Shown here: piece after piece, positions 24,564 to 35,396 of the stretch
How the letters are laid out: each line of letters starts with the position of its first letter
How positions within the stretch are numbered: position 1 is the stretch's first letter
NCBI RefSeq assembly: GCF_963678635.1
Contig: NC_087064.1
Coordinates: forward strand, 35,845,716-35,909,715
Length of the DNA stretch: 64,000 bases
From: Symsagittifera roscoffensis
Taxonomy: Eukaryota > Xenacoelomorpha > Acoela > Convolutidae
Direction of reading: 5' to 3'
Translations under genes and position numbers: made by a program
The notes under the pieces: generated by a model
What the model saw: the letters and a program-made list of their open reading frames with translations, nothing else
Databases searched by the model: none
What the model was told of the DNA's origin: nothing

Positions 24564-25468
24564 TTACAAGATGCGGAGAGCTTCCTTGTCGTCTGTTGAG
24601 AGGCTGCGTTGGTCAGTTGAAATCCCTTCGGCGTCCATTTTCATCCATTCAGCTACGTGGCGAAACAGTGTATCGTCTGTCGTGAAGTTGACTGTGTTGA
24701 TGTCGTTGGAAGTCGCTGCATTGTCTCGTCCACAGAGAGTCCATCCAAGTGGCGTTTTCCATCCAATAGGCACATTTTGTTTTGAATGGATTACTTCTGA
24801 AGGTGTCACGAGTTCGGCGAAATCGCATCCAATGATGATTCCGATTTCTTTCGAGGGCAGTGTGGCTATCCGAATGAGTTGAAGTGGCTCGTTCCTTTGG
24901 CAGATGGACTTGACGAGTTCAGGTTGAATTGGGAAAGGTTCCAATTCATTATGACGTCGATGTCATTAAGTTGAAATGGCTGCTTTTGCTGGTTGTAGGG
25001 TCCAATCGCGATCGTCATCTTTGTAGAAGCTGTGTCTGATGATGTCAGTGCTTGGTTTAGCTGGATGGTGTCGTCTAATTGCAGATCTGGTTTGAGTTGG
25101 AGGGCGATTGATGATTTAAGCAATGTCAGTTTGCTTCCACAATCAAGCATTGCATAGGCATGAACTCTATCTTTGCCATGAGAGATCGTTATTGGCAGGG
25201 TCGGAATGTGGCGAGTCGATTTCCTTCTGCTTATGCTGGTGCTGCAGTTGGTGGTGTCGTCATGTTGTCTGGAGTTCCGGTTGGCTGTCTCCCTCTGTGT
25301 CGTCGAGTTGTAGGTGCTGCTGTTGTGCAGAAGTGTGTGGTGTTTCTTACTGCATCCGTCCGTCCGGCAGGTTTGCGTTGATTGACAGTCGGCGAACTTG
25401 TGGGAGCTGAGGCAGTTGAAACATAGTTGTAGGTCCCTGGCATGCTGTAATCTGTCCTTTGGGTTCAT
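24564..25468 (-). pseudogene. BEL/Pao zinc knuckle, aspartic protease and linker, frameshifted
   Basis: From 25468 leftward: LQLCFNCLSSHKFADC and CRTDGCSKKHHTLLH are CCHC-type knuckles. Then ITISHGKDRVHAYAMLDCGS gives the retropepsin-like active site with DCG in place of the common DSG or DTG. A one-base deletion near 24926 (CAGG-TTG here, CAGGGTTG in the copy at 31929) shifts the frame; the next frame continues IIIGCDFAELVTPSEVI and GWKTPLGWTLCG, the BEL linker before the reverse transcriptase. The knuckle frame continues upstream past 25468 to about 25700, overlapping the end of the gag frame. Confidence 0.85.
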
Positions 25469-27903
25469 TGCGATGAAGTGTTGGCATTTTCCAAGGTACT
25501 GGCAATTGCGTTTCTCCGGGCAAAAATCTCGTCGTTGATCCTTTTGTCCAGATTTATGTTGCTGCTGGCTGCGTTGCTGGTTCCGGTTGTTCTGATTGGC
25601 GCGGTGATCCGATGGTCCATGTTGGTGGGTGTGACCGTTGGATGATGATCCTTGACTGTTGCTGCTGTTGTAGTTGTTGCTGCTGCTGCTGTTCTGGTGT
25701 TGTTGTTGTTGCTGTTGCTCGGCAAATCACTGCATGCTTCGGCGTAGATGTTGAACCAATTGATGAAGTCGATGAGTGATGGTTGTCTGATGTTGCATTG
25801 CAGATTGTATCTATTCCATTCCAGTCGGCAAGGGGTAGGCAGTTTTGACAAAACTGTTTGGACATTTGTCGTAGAGTGTAGATCGTGCTGGAATCCAAGT
25901 GTCGTGAATGTATCGACCATTGTCTGTAGGAAGTTGGCGAAGTCCTTGTAGCTTCTAGTATGTCGTAGATTGGGGCCGCTGATGGCGTCCAGTCGTCGAA
26001 GGAAGGATGTAACTATCTTCGTCGGGTTACCAAAGTCGTTTTCCAGTCGCTGAAGGGCTGCGTCATACATTGCTCCATTGCATCCATATCCTCGGATGAG
26101 AGATTTGGCATCTCCGGATACAAGTTTCTGCAGTTGTGTCATCTTTTCCGAGTTTGTCATGTCGGTGCTGTTGATGGTTGCGTTGAACAGTCCTATCCAA
26201 TCTAACCATCGTTCAGGTTCTCCGTCGAATATGAATGGTTTGACAATGGGCACTGATTTCCTGAATGTCTTCGAGATCGTTTGATGATGCTTGTGGTCTG
26301 TCGGTGCTGTTCTAAGGTTGGCCGGAATCGAAAAATAAGTCGGCTGGTTCTGATGTGCTGCAGGTTGATGTGCTGCATGTTGATGGACTGCATGTTGATG
26401 AGGGGGAGTTCGGTTGATATTTGGGTGAGTTGTTCCTGTTGGTCCCCTGCAGCCTGCATGAGTGAAGGCTGTTGTTGATGATGTCGGCATGTTCGTAGGC
26501 TTGTATGCTGTCGTGGTTCCCAGAAATCCTTCCTGGTACGATCGTATGGCAGGTTGTGTACATTGGTGAGTCAGGGTCGGCTGGCTGGAGGTCCAATTTG
26601 TTGCTGTTCGTTGATCTCCTTGGTTTGTGGGCAGTACTGCTGGTTGTGCAGGTATCGGTACTCCGTTGATGTTTGTGATACCCTTAGCTGTCGTCTGGTG
26701 TCCACTGAACACGTTGGTGGGGGGATGATTGGTTGAATTCTGATTTCCAATCGTCAAGATGGGTCTAAAGGCGCTATTCGGATTATGTGTCCTCTGTTGT
26801 TGGCTTGAAGGCTGGTTCTGTTGTTGGCTTGAAGGCTGGTTCTGTTGTTGGCTTGAAGGCCGGTATAGTCCATGTGGGGGGCTAGCTGTCTGGGGAGCAA
26901 GAATTGGGTGTGTGATTTGCTGTCCAATCATTTGACTCTGAGCTGCTTTTGAAGTTGCTGTCGGAAGAAATATTGGCGCTGAAACATTTCTTGGTCGGGT
27001 TGCTGGTGCGTTCATCTGCTGATTGAAAACTTGGATTTGAGTTCCAGGGTTGGAGTGCGGTGACGTTTCATGAAGTTGAGCTTCTGAGTTTGGTCTCTGT
27101 CCCACTGTTGCTGTCAATTGCTGATTGTCGATTTGGAGTTGAGTTCCATTGTTCAATTCTATAGTCGTTCCTTGAAGTTGAGCTTCTGGGTGGTTCGGCT
27201 GAAGGTTTGAACTTTGTGACAAGTCGGCGTTCGGCTGCTGCAATGAGAGGTTTGACTGAGGATGGAGGTGAGTTCCATGGGCAGTTTGAGTTCCAAGAGT
27301 TTCTGTTTGTTGTTGATGAATGCGATGATCCAAGGTATTGGCGTCGCTGTTAGATCCGGGGCGAAGTAGGAGTCCTGAGTTGTCCTGGGCGGAATTTGAT
27401 CTGTGGTTTGAAGTAGCGTTTAAGATTGCTGGCAATCCTGAAAATTGTGGCAAATCGTCCGGGGTGTCCTGGTCCATGGTGACGTTTTGTGTAGTGGTAC
27501 TACGGGTTAAATTTTCCGTTTGGCGTCGAAGGGGAAGATTTTCCAAGGCTTGTCGTATTATTGAAGGCGTCGAGACGTTGCTGGCTACTCGTGATGAGTT
27601 TCAAGAAAACGTGGCAGTGTTGTTGAGGGTACGCTCGTATCGTTTTGATCGTAGTTGGATCGTTCGGTACAAAACTTTCAAAGTTTTCAATCGTTCAATG
27701 ATTGAGTCTTGCTGGTCCGTTCCGGTGCGTATTATCTTGACTGCTTCGTTTTTGGCATCGTCAAGCAAGCTCTTCAATTCGGTTAAGAAATCGTTTATGA
27801 TCTGTTCTTCGTCGGAATCGCTTATGGCTTGGTTAATTGCGTTTGCTAAAATTTCTACGTCTGTTTCTATGACTTTAAAAACAACATCATGAGTTGAATT
27901 CAT
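25465..27903 (-). pseudogene. BEL/Pao gag
   Basis: Start at 27903 (MNSTHDVVFKVIETDVEILA), 285 bp inside the 5' LTR. An in-frame TGA at 27601-27603 breaks it; the same frame then continues as a 693-codon stretch to 25465. The N-terminal half is Gln/Pro/Thr-rich with a 24 bp unit repeated three times (SSQQQNQP) near 26.8 kb and a His-Gln-Ala repeat near 26.4 kb. The second half has PFIFDGEPERWLDWIGLFNA and YDAALQRLENDFGNPTKIV, the DUF1759-type gag domain. The frame leaves the zinc-knuckle frame within a CAG/CAA-rich run at 25.68-25.72 kb. Gag would form the particle. Confidence 0.85.
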
Positions 27904-28187
27904 TTTTAATTGACTATGTCTCCTAAACCTAATTCACGTTTTGACGTGTCAGAAAAAATGTAAAATGGCCAATATGTAATTTCTTTGAGTACATGGAGCC
28001 CTCGCAATTGTATTGTAAGAAAAAAAAATGATTTTGAGTTTTTTTTTCTTTGGAACTTACAATCCAAAAAAAAAGAAAAAAAAAGTAAACAATATGATTG
28101 GTTAGTATCAGGATGGGTTTTTTGATTTTTCAAACAAAAAAACAACCTTGGTTTCGGTTTCTTTTTTTGAAAACTATTGTGCGCCAA
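27904..28187 (-). promoter_or_regulatory. BEL leader and primer-binding site
   Basis: One base inside the 5' LTR the minus strand reads TGGCGCACAATAG (28186 leftward). A TGG start is what pairing to a tRNA 3' CCA end requires; the tRNA cannot be named. The rest of the leader is A/T-rich with poly-A and poly-T tracts that could pair. Confidence 0.6.
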
Positions 28188-28377
28188 TGACAATGGCAAT
28201 ACGTTTTGGATGATTAAGATTCCAATTTCAGATCGTAGTTTAGTTGTTTCTTTTTAAATGATTTCTTTTAGATTTTTGAGTTTTGAGTCTTTCAGTTTAC
28301 TAATTTGGCGGCATATTCAAGTCAAAAATGTGGCAAAATTAGGTTCGGCAAAGAATAAAGTTCAAATGTCGTAGACA
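28188..28377 (-). repeat. BEL 5' LTR (190 bp)
   Basis: Plus strand begins TGACAATGGCAATACG and ends GTCGTAGACA, then ATGCA (target duplication) and the flank TATGAAAAAGGCATTG. About 97% identical by eye to the 3' LTR. Confidence 0.95.
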
Positions 28378-28382
28378 ATGCA

Positions 28383-31361
28383 TATGAAAAAGGCATTGCT
28401 CGGTGTCCGATCCTCAGACAACGTGATCAAGACTGAGAGCAGGGCTAAAGGCCATAATTTGAGGTGATTTTATAGAGAGGTACAAATTGGATCAGCGAGG
28501 ATCTATTGACTTTGTCCCTTGACCTTAGTTACTCATACTTCGAATTTAATTAATATTTTGGAGTTATTTTTAAAACTTCAGGGTTTTTGAATAGTTCAAA
28601 AAGGCTGATGTAGTAGTTGTGAAATAGTTTCTAAGCGCCGGGTATTCTTCCTTGCACTTCCTGGGAGATAACTTTTTTCAAAATTTAAACGGATAATTAA
28701 ACATTTGTGGCTCATTTTGTGCAGCATCAGGATTAAAAATTTTTACGATAAAAAGTTGATCCAAGACTAAGAAAAATGACGAACATGCCTAAATAAAACA
28801 ATTCCAAAAAACTGTGGCGAATCAAAACCATACAAATCTAATTACATATTGATAAGATTTTCTTTAAATTGCTGAACACTTTTAGTTTTCAATCTTTTCT
28901 CATTTTGGGATTATTTTCTGACATCTGACACATCAATTTTTTAATTTTATATTAACCCTTTCTATAAATGGACGAGAGTGTTAGTGTTAGTTCCCAGCTC
29001 CTGCATTCTTCGCGCGCAATGATTTTTGGCATTTCTAATTAAACTTCAAAAACCTCTATCATGATTAGTGTGAGGGTGTTGCCTGTTTGTTCTACAACCA
29101 CTGACTTAACTCAGCAGTTCTACTAGCCTTCTTACAACAGTATTGCAAATGCTGTGATCCCGGGCAGTCATATTTGTGATCTTCATCAATCCCTGCGGTT
29201 AATTGCCGCAATGTTTAGCCTGTATAGGTTGAGTTACACCAAGGGTAGATGTAGGTTTCAGTTAAAGTGTAAAGGAAGTTTTAATCTTTGTGTTGAAAAC
29301 CACTCGTGTCTCGGAAATTTAGCTCAATTTTGCGGCTTGTAGCTGTGATGGATTGCCTCGGTTTTGTTTGACCAATTCTCCTTTCCTATTATGGTACTGA
29401 GGAAATTCATTCCCTGACAGTTTAGTATCCCCCGGATATTGACTTTCAATCCAATGTTTTTTCAATGCTTTGAAATTTTTTCTCCTTGTACTTCAAAGAA
29501 CCATATGGATCGTCTCTTCATTGTCATTGCGTTTTCACTGCAAAGGGGCGCAAGCTCTAAGCTAAGATTGTGCCGCCTACAGTGGATTTCGGTACCATCT
29601 CATATGACCTGTCTCATGAGCCGACGTTCACATTTGAATACAAGAATTCCAAATTACCCTTCTCAATTAATTTTTCTAAAGTAATTTTGGATGCAACTTT
29701 ATAGCAATCTAGAGGACTACCCCAGAATTTCCCCCCATCCTTCTTAATTTCTCATTCACTTTTCTAAAAAAATTTAATACTCGTCTCGGATCGGTCCGTT
29801 TGCTATTGTTTCAAGACTGACCTGTAATACCAGAGTTCTTCAGCGATGTTCGCGTATTTGGATTCCGATGAGTTACCACGACTACATGCATTGTACCACT
29901 TCACGCATTGCTTCGCATTCTTCCGCTTTAGTGCTATATGTCAAACCTTTCTGCCAACCAGGGCTCCCTCCATTATCATCTCCTTTTAACAACGTCATTT
30001 TTGTACTTCCCTTTTAACGCAGATTCGTATTCTTAGAACCACAAAATGGAATGAATCCCTTCAAGATATGTGCTCATTGCTGGACCGTCTTCTTGTACGT
30101 ACCTCAAGACATTGCCATCAAAGTGATTCTTCGTCACAGCCAAAACTAGCAACTTTTTCATAGTTTTGCGACACAAATCAGGAGTGCTCGTTTGCTCATT
30201 TAAAATCCTTATGGCTATCTCAATAGCTTCATTCAGCTGGGTATTTGAGTACAACCTCTTTACATCAAACGAAATTGTACTCTCGTCACAGTCCAGTTTC
30301 GTTTCCTCAAAGTTTCCTTAGCTATATGAGTATTCATTTCTATGTTTGCTCCCTATATTTTCTCATGGTATATTGCCAATTGGCAATGTTTCGTTCATAT
30401 GTTTATACGAGCTACCGGCTGAAGAGATTACAGGAAGAGCTTGAATTGTGCACTTCTTCTGCACGTCCATAGATCTTATCCTAGTACAGACATCTTCGCT
30501 GGTCTCAAATTTTTTTTCATGGAAAGTAATTCAACAATTTTTATCGAAACAAATTCAGTCAGGTTAATTTGCTCACTATATTGTTCTGATTGCTATAAGT
30601 CATCTAGTTTTTTTTCATTTGTCTCCTTCTTTTTCATTGTCTAAGACAACACATCTACAATTATTAAGCCAAAAACCCATTGCCCTTCAAACACTTTCTT
30701 TTTTAAAACCTTATATGTTTTCACATGCTGATTTTTTCAAATTTTTGGCTAACTTGTTTTAGCTGCTTTAATCTCGCACAATTTCTTGTCAGGTTTTGAG
30801 TTTGACTTCAGTTCAGACAAAAAATTATCAAAAGCCGTGAAAAATTATCTACTTTGAACTTGTCCTTGTATCTTCATCGACTGCGGATAGCTCAGTTCAT
30901 GCAACATACTCAATGATTTTTACTCAATTTTTTTATGGTCGAGTTTGTTTCCTTGTGAATTTCTCACATTAAATTTCGTGGCGGCTGATGAGGGTTTTGG
31001 TATAACCTCTTGCTGTTGGTTGAGATAGAATACTTCTGAAGGCCAGTAACTTTCATCTCTATCCCTTCTGACTACCTCGCTTGCCTTATCTAGGTTCCCT
31101 GATGCCTTACTTTTATCTGCATTTACCTGGCTTAACGCAGATTCCTAGAAATTGATATGAAAGCTGCGCCTAACTTGTTACAAAACCGCCAAAACTAAAC
31201 GCGCGAAGCAGAAAATCGAGTACAATTTCTTAATCGGGGTATTTTTTTTCAGAAAAGTAATTTTCAGGAAACTGCTTTTAATTTTATCAAAAAGTTTCAG
31301 ATATTCCAACTCAAAATTCCAAGTGAGATATCTTCTGAGGAGTAATCTAATTATTGGTGGG
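28383..31361 (-). mobile_element. Decayed Penelope-like element, copy 1
   Basis: Read on the minus strand from the right: N-terminal coding remnant (31.16-30.9 kb, SKASGNLDKASEVVRRD), a coiled-coil-like piece (MKKKETNEKKLDDL, ~30.64 kb), reverse transcriptase fingers/palm (30254-30033, STISFDVKRLYSNTQLNEAI and LCRKTMKKLLVLAVTKNHF), zinc-finger remnant (29.95-29.83 kb), thumb remnant (29684-29439) and GIY-YIG remnant (29.36-29.15 kb). Many stops and shifts. Each part matches the better preserved element at 41.4-43.5 kb in the same order. A decayed hammerhead-like sequence lies at about 28.70 kb. Confidence 0.82.
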
Positions 31362-31560
31362 AATCATCAATTTTGACTATGAAACCTTTCTGCAAGTCGG
31401 TGTCGATGGTCTCCTGATATTTCTGTGCCATCTCGGTGTTTCTCTTCAGTCGTTGGAGAAGGCTGTCGAGCTGCTTCTTGGCAAGCCATCTATTGTTTGG
31501 TAGTTGTTGTCCACGTTTCCAAAGCATTCCAACTTCGTAGTGTCCATTGGGCAAGCGGGT
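31362..31560 (-). pseudogene. Start of BEL reverse transcriptase, truncated by the duplication junction
   Basis: Retains NRWLAKKQLDSLLQRLK and DTDLQKGFIVKI, then runs into the junction sequence at 31.36 kb. No palm motifs remain. Confidence 0.8.
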
Positions 31561-31569
31561 TCTTGAAGA

Positions 31570-32475
31570 TTACAAGATGCGGAGAGCTTCCTTGTCGTCT
31601 GTTGAGAGGCTGCGTTGGTCAGTTGAAATCCCTTCGGCGTCCATTTTCATCCATTCAGCTACGTGGCGAAACAGTGTATCGTCTGTCGTGAAGTTGACTG
31701 TGTTGATATCGTTGGAAGTCGCTGCATTGTCTCGTCCACAGAGAGTCCATCCAAGTGGCGTTTTCCATCCAATAGGCACATTTTGTTTTGAATGGATTAC
31801 TTCTGAAGGTGTCACGAGTTCGGCGAAATCGCATCCAATGATGATTCCGATTTCTTTCGAGGGCAGTGTGGCTATCCGAATGTGTTGAAGTGGCTCGTTC
31901 CTTTGACAGATGGAGTTGACGAGTTCAGGGTTGAATTGGGAAAGGTTCCAATCCATTATGACGTCGATGTAATTAAGTTGAAATGGCTGCTTTTGCTGGT
32001 TGTAGGGTCCAATCGCGATCGTCATCTTTGTAGAAGCTGTGTCTGATGATGTCAGTGCTTGGTTTAGCTGGATGGTGTCGTCTAATTGCAGATCTGGTTT
32101 GAGTTGGAGGGCGATTGATGATTTAAACAATGTCAGTTTGCTTCCACAATCAAGCATTGCATAGGCATGAACTCTATCTTTGCTATGAGAGATCGTTATT
32201 GGCAGGGTCGGAATGTGGCAAGTCGATTTCCTTCTGCTTATGCTGGTGCTGCAGTTGGTGGTGTCGTCATGTTGTCTGGAGTTCCGGTTGGCTGTCTCCC
32301 TCTGTGTCGTCGAGTTGTAGGTGCTGCTGTTGTGCAGAAGTGTGTGGTGTTTCTTACTGCATCCGTCCGTCCGGCAGGTTTGCGTTGATTGACAGTCGGC
32401 GAACTTGTGGGAGCTGAGGCAGTTGAAACATAGTTGTAGGTCCCTGGCATGCTGTAATCTGTCCTTTGGGTTCAT
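31570..32475 (-). CDS. BEL zinc knuckle, protease and linker (duplicate, open)
   Basis: 301 codons uninterrupted, unlike the frameshifted counterpart at 24.56-25.47 kb. Same knuckles (LQLCFNCLSSHKFADC), same DCG protease site (AYAMLDCGSKLTLFK) and linker IIIGCDFAELVTPSEVI. Ends at the TAA shared by both copies. Confidence 0.85.
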   Translation of the reverse strand: MNPKDRLQHARDLQLCFNCLSSHKFADCQSTQTCRTDGCSKKHHTLLHNSSTYNSTTQRETANRNSRQHDDTTNCSTSISRRKSTCHIPTLPITISHSKDRVHAYAMLDCGSKLTLFKSSIALQLKPDLQLDDTIQLNQALTSSDTASTKMTIAIGPYNQQKQPFQLNYIDVIMDWNLSQFNPELVNSICQRNEPLQHIRIATLPSKEIGIIIGCDFAELVTPSEVIHSKQNVPIGWKTPLGWTLCGRDNAATSNDINTVNFTTDDTLFRHVAEWMKMDAEGISTDQRSLSTDDKEALRIL

Positions 32476-34910
32476 TGCGATGAAGTGTTGGCATTTTCCA
32501 AGGTACTGGCAATTGCGTTTCTCCGGGCAAAAATCTCGTCGTTGATCCTTTTGTCCAGATTTATGTTGCTGCTGGCTGCGTTGCTGGTTCCGGTTGTTCT
32601 GATTGGCGCGGTGATCCGATGGTCCATGTTGGTGGGTGTGACCGTTGGATGATGATCCTTGACTGTTGCTGCTGTTGTAGTTGTTGCTGCTGCTGCTGTT
32701 CTGGTGTTGTTGTTGTTGCTGTTGCTCGGCAAATCACTGCATGCTTCGGCGTAGATGTTGAACCAATTGATGAAGTCGATGAGTGATGGTTGTCTGATGT
32801 TGCATTGCAGATTGTATCTATTCCATTCCAGTCGGCAAGGGGTAGGCAGTTTTAACAAAACTGTTTGGACTTTTGTCGTAGAGTGTAGATCGTGCTAGAA
32901 TCCAAGTGTCGTGAATGTATCGACCATTGTCTGTAGGAAGTTGGCGAAGTCCTTGTAGCTTCTGGTATGTCGTAGATTGGGGCCGCTGATGGCGTCGAGT
33001 CGTCGAAGGAAGGATGTAACTATCTTCGTCGGGTTACCAAAGTCGTTTTCCAGTCGCTGAAGGGCTGCGTCATACATTGCTCCATTGCATCCATATCCTC
33101 GGATGAGAGATTTGGCATCTCCGGATACAAGTTTCTGCAGTTGTGTCATCTTTTCCGAGTTTGTCATGTCGGTGCTGTTGATGGTTGCGTTGAACAGTCC
33201 TATCCAATCTAACCATCGTTCAGGTTCTCCGTCGAATATGAATGGTTTGACAATGGGCACTGATTTCCTGAATGTCTTCGAGATCGTTTGATGATGCTTG
33301 TGGTCTGTCGGTGCTGTTCTAAGGTTGGCCGGAATCGAAAAATAAGTCGGCTGGTTCTGATGTGCTGCAGGTTGATGTGCTGCATGTTGATGGACTGCAT
33401 GTTGATGAGGGGGAGTTCGGTTGATATTTGGGTGAGTTGTTCCTGTTGGTCCCCTGCAGCCTGCATGAGTGAAGGCTGTTGTTGATGATGTCGGCATGTT
33501 CGTAGGCTTGTATGCTGTCGTGGTTCCCAGAAATCCGTCCTGGTACGATCGTATGGCAGGTTGTGTACATTGGTGAGTCAGGGTCGGCTGGCTGGAGGTC
33601 CAATTTGTTGCTGTTCGTTGATCTCCTTGGTTTGTTGGCAGTAGTGCTGGTTGTGCAGGTATCGGTACTCAGTTGATGATTATGATACCCTTAGTTGTCG
33701 TCTGGTGTCCACTGAACACGTTGGTGGGGAGATGATTGGTTGAATTTTGATTTCCAATCGTCAAGATGGGTCTAAAGGCGCTATTCGGATTATGTGTCCT
33801 CTGTTGTTGGCTTGAAGGCTGGTTCTGTTGTTGGCTTGAAGGCTGGTTCTGTTGTTGGCTTGAAGGCCGGTATAGTCCATGTGGGGGGCTAGCTGTCTGG
33901 GGAGCAAGAATTGGGTGTGTGATTTGCTGTCCAATCATTTGACTCTGAGCTGCTTTTGAAGTTGCTGTCGGAAGAAATATTGGCGCTGAAACATTTCTTT
34001 GTCGGGTTGCTGGTGCGTTCATCTGCTGATTGAAAACTTGGATTTGAGTTCCAGGGTTGGAGTGCGGTGACGTTTCATGAAGTTTAGCTTCTGAGTTCGG
34101 TCTTTGTCCCACTGTTGCTGTCAATTGCTGATTGTCGATTTAGAGTTGAGTTCCATTGTTCAGTTTTATAGTCGTTCCTTGAAGTTGAGCTTCTGGGTGG
34201 TTCGGCTGAAGGTTTGAACTTTGTGACAAGTCGGCGTTCGGCTGCTGCAAGGAGAGGTTTGACTGAGGATGGAGGTGAGTTCCATGGGCAGTTTGAGTTC
34301 CAAGAGTTTCTGTTTGTTGTTGATGAATGCGATGATCCAAGGTATTGGCGTCGCTGTTAGATCCGGGGCGAAGTAGGAGTCCTGAGTTGTCCTAGGCGGA
34401 ATTTGATCTGTGGTTTGAAGTAGCGTTTAAGATTGCTGGCAATCCTGAAAATTGTGGCAAATCGTCCGGGGTGTCCTGGTCCATGGTGACGTTTTGTGTA
34501 GTGGTACTACGGGTTAAACTTTCCGTTTGGCGTCGAAGGGGAAGATTTTCCAAGGCTTGTTGTTATATTGAAGGCGTCGAGACGTTGCTGGCTACTCGTG
34601 ATGAGTTTAAAGAAGACGTGGCAGTGTTGTTGAGGGTACGCTCGTATCGTTTTGATCGTAGTTGGATCGTTCGGTACAAAACTTTCAAAGTTTTCAATCG
34701 TTCAATGATTGAGTCTTGCTGGTCCGTTCCGGTGCGTATTATCTTGACTGCTTCGTTATTGGCATCGTCAAGCAAGCTCTTCAATTCCGTTAAGAAATCG
34801 TTTATGATCTGTACTTCGTCGGAATCGCTTATGGCTTGGTTAATTGCTTTTGCTAAAACTTCTACGTCTGTTTCTATGGCTTTAAAAACAGCATGATAGG
34901 TTGAATTCAT
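32472..34910 (-). pseudogene. BEL gag, duplicate copy with its own mutations
   Basis: Same layout as 25465-27903. Start at 34910. The position of the TGA in copy 1 is an open codon here, but this copy has other breaks: a TAA near 34563, stops near 34386 and 34140, a change near 33669 and a stop at 32895. The breaks therefore accumulated independently after duplication. DUF1759-type segment (PFIFDGEPERWLDWIGLFNA) intact. Confidence 0.85.
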
Positions 34911-35201
34911 TTTTAATTGACTATGTCTCCTAAACTTAATTCACGTTTTGACGTGTCAGACAAAATGTAAAGTGGCCAATATGTAATTCCTTTGATTACA
35001 TGGAACCCTCGCAATTGTATTGTAACAAAAAAAATGATTTTGAGTTTTTGTTTTTTTTTCTTTGGAACTTACAATCCAAAAAAAAGAAAAAAAAAGTAAA
35101 CAATATGATTGGTTAGTATCAGGATGGGTTCTTTGATTTTTCAAACAAAAAAAACAACCTTGGTTTCGGTTTCTTTTTTTAAAAAAACTATTGTGCGCCA
35201 A

Positions 35202-35391
35202 TGACAATGGCAATACGTTTTGGATGATTAAGATTCCAATTTCAGATCGTAGTTTAGTTGTTTTTTTTTAAATGATTTCTTCTAGATTTTTGAGTTTTGA
35301 GTCTTTCAGTTTACTAATTTGGCGGCATATTCATGTCGAAAATGTGGCAAAATTAGGTTCGGCAAAGAATAAAGTTCAAATGTCGTAGACA
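35202..35391 (-). repeat. BEL LTR in the duplicated unit
   Basis: 190 bp, TG...CA, a few substitutions from the LTR at 28188-28377 (for example in the T-rich tract near position 70). Followed by ATGCA at 35392-35396. Confidence 0.93.
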
Positions 35392-35396
35392 ATGCA

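Larger units (their letters stand above)
21096..28377 (-). mobile_element. Full-length BEL/Pao LTR retrotransposon
   Basis: Bounded by LTRs at 21096-21284 and 28188-28377 that begin TG and end CA, and flanked by the 5 bp duplication ATGCA (21091-21095 and 28378-28382). Reading right to left the coding order is gag, zinc knuckle, aspartic protease, reverse transcriptase, RNase H, integrase with a DUF5641-type tail: the BEL/Pao order. The two LTRs differ by four substitutions and one indel, so the insertion is fairly recent, but the coding region already carries in-frame stops and several frameshifts. The matching block at 58868-58872 is an uninterrupted ATGCA target site. Confidence 0.95.
31362..35391 (-). 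mobile_element. Truncated BEL/Pao copy made by tandem duplication
   Basis: Collinear with 24358-28377 and ending in the LTR at 35202-35391, followed by the same ATGCA and TATGAAAAAGG flank. The integrase, RNase H, most of the reverse transcriptase and the 3' LTR are missing because the duplication started inside pol. The shared flank shows it arose by segmental duplication, not by a second insertion. Confidence 0.93.

Noticed and set aside
25123-25443. Plus-strand Cys/Ser-rich frames opposite the BEL protease
   Set aside because: Shadows of the minus-strand coding sequence; they recur identically in both copies only because the BEL sequence does.
31362-35391. Second independent BEL insertion
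   Set aside because: It shares the LTR flank, ATGCA and 3 kb of following sequence with copy 1 and lacks a 3' LTR; tandem segmental duplication explains it fully.
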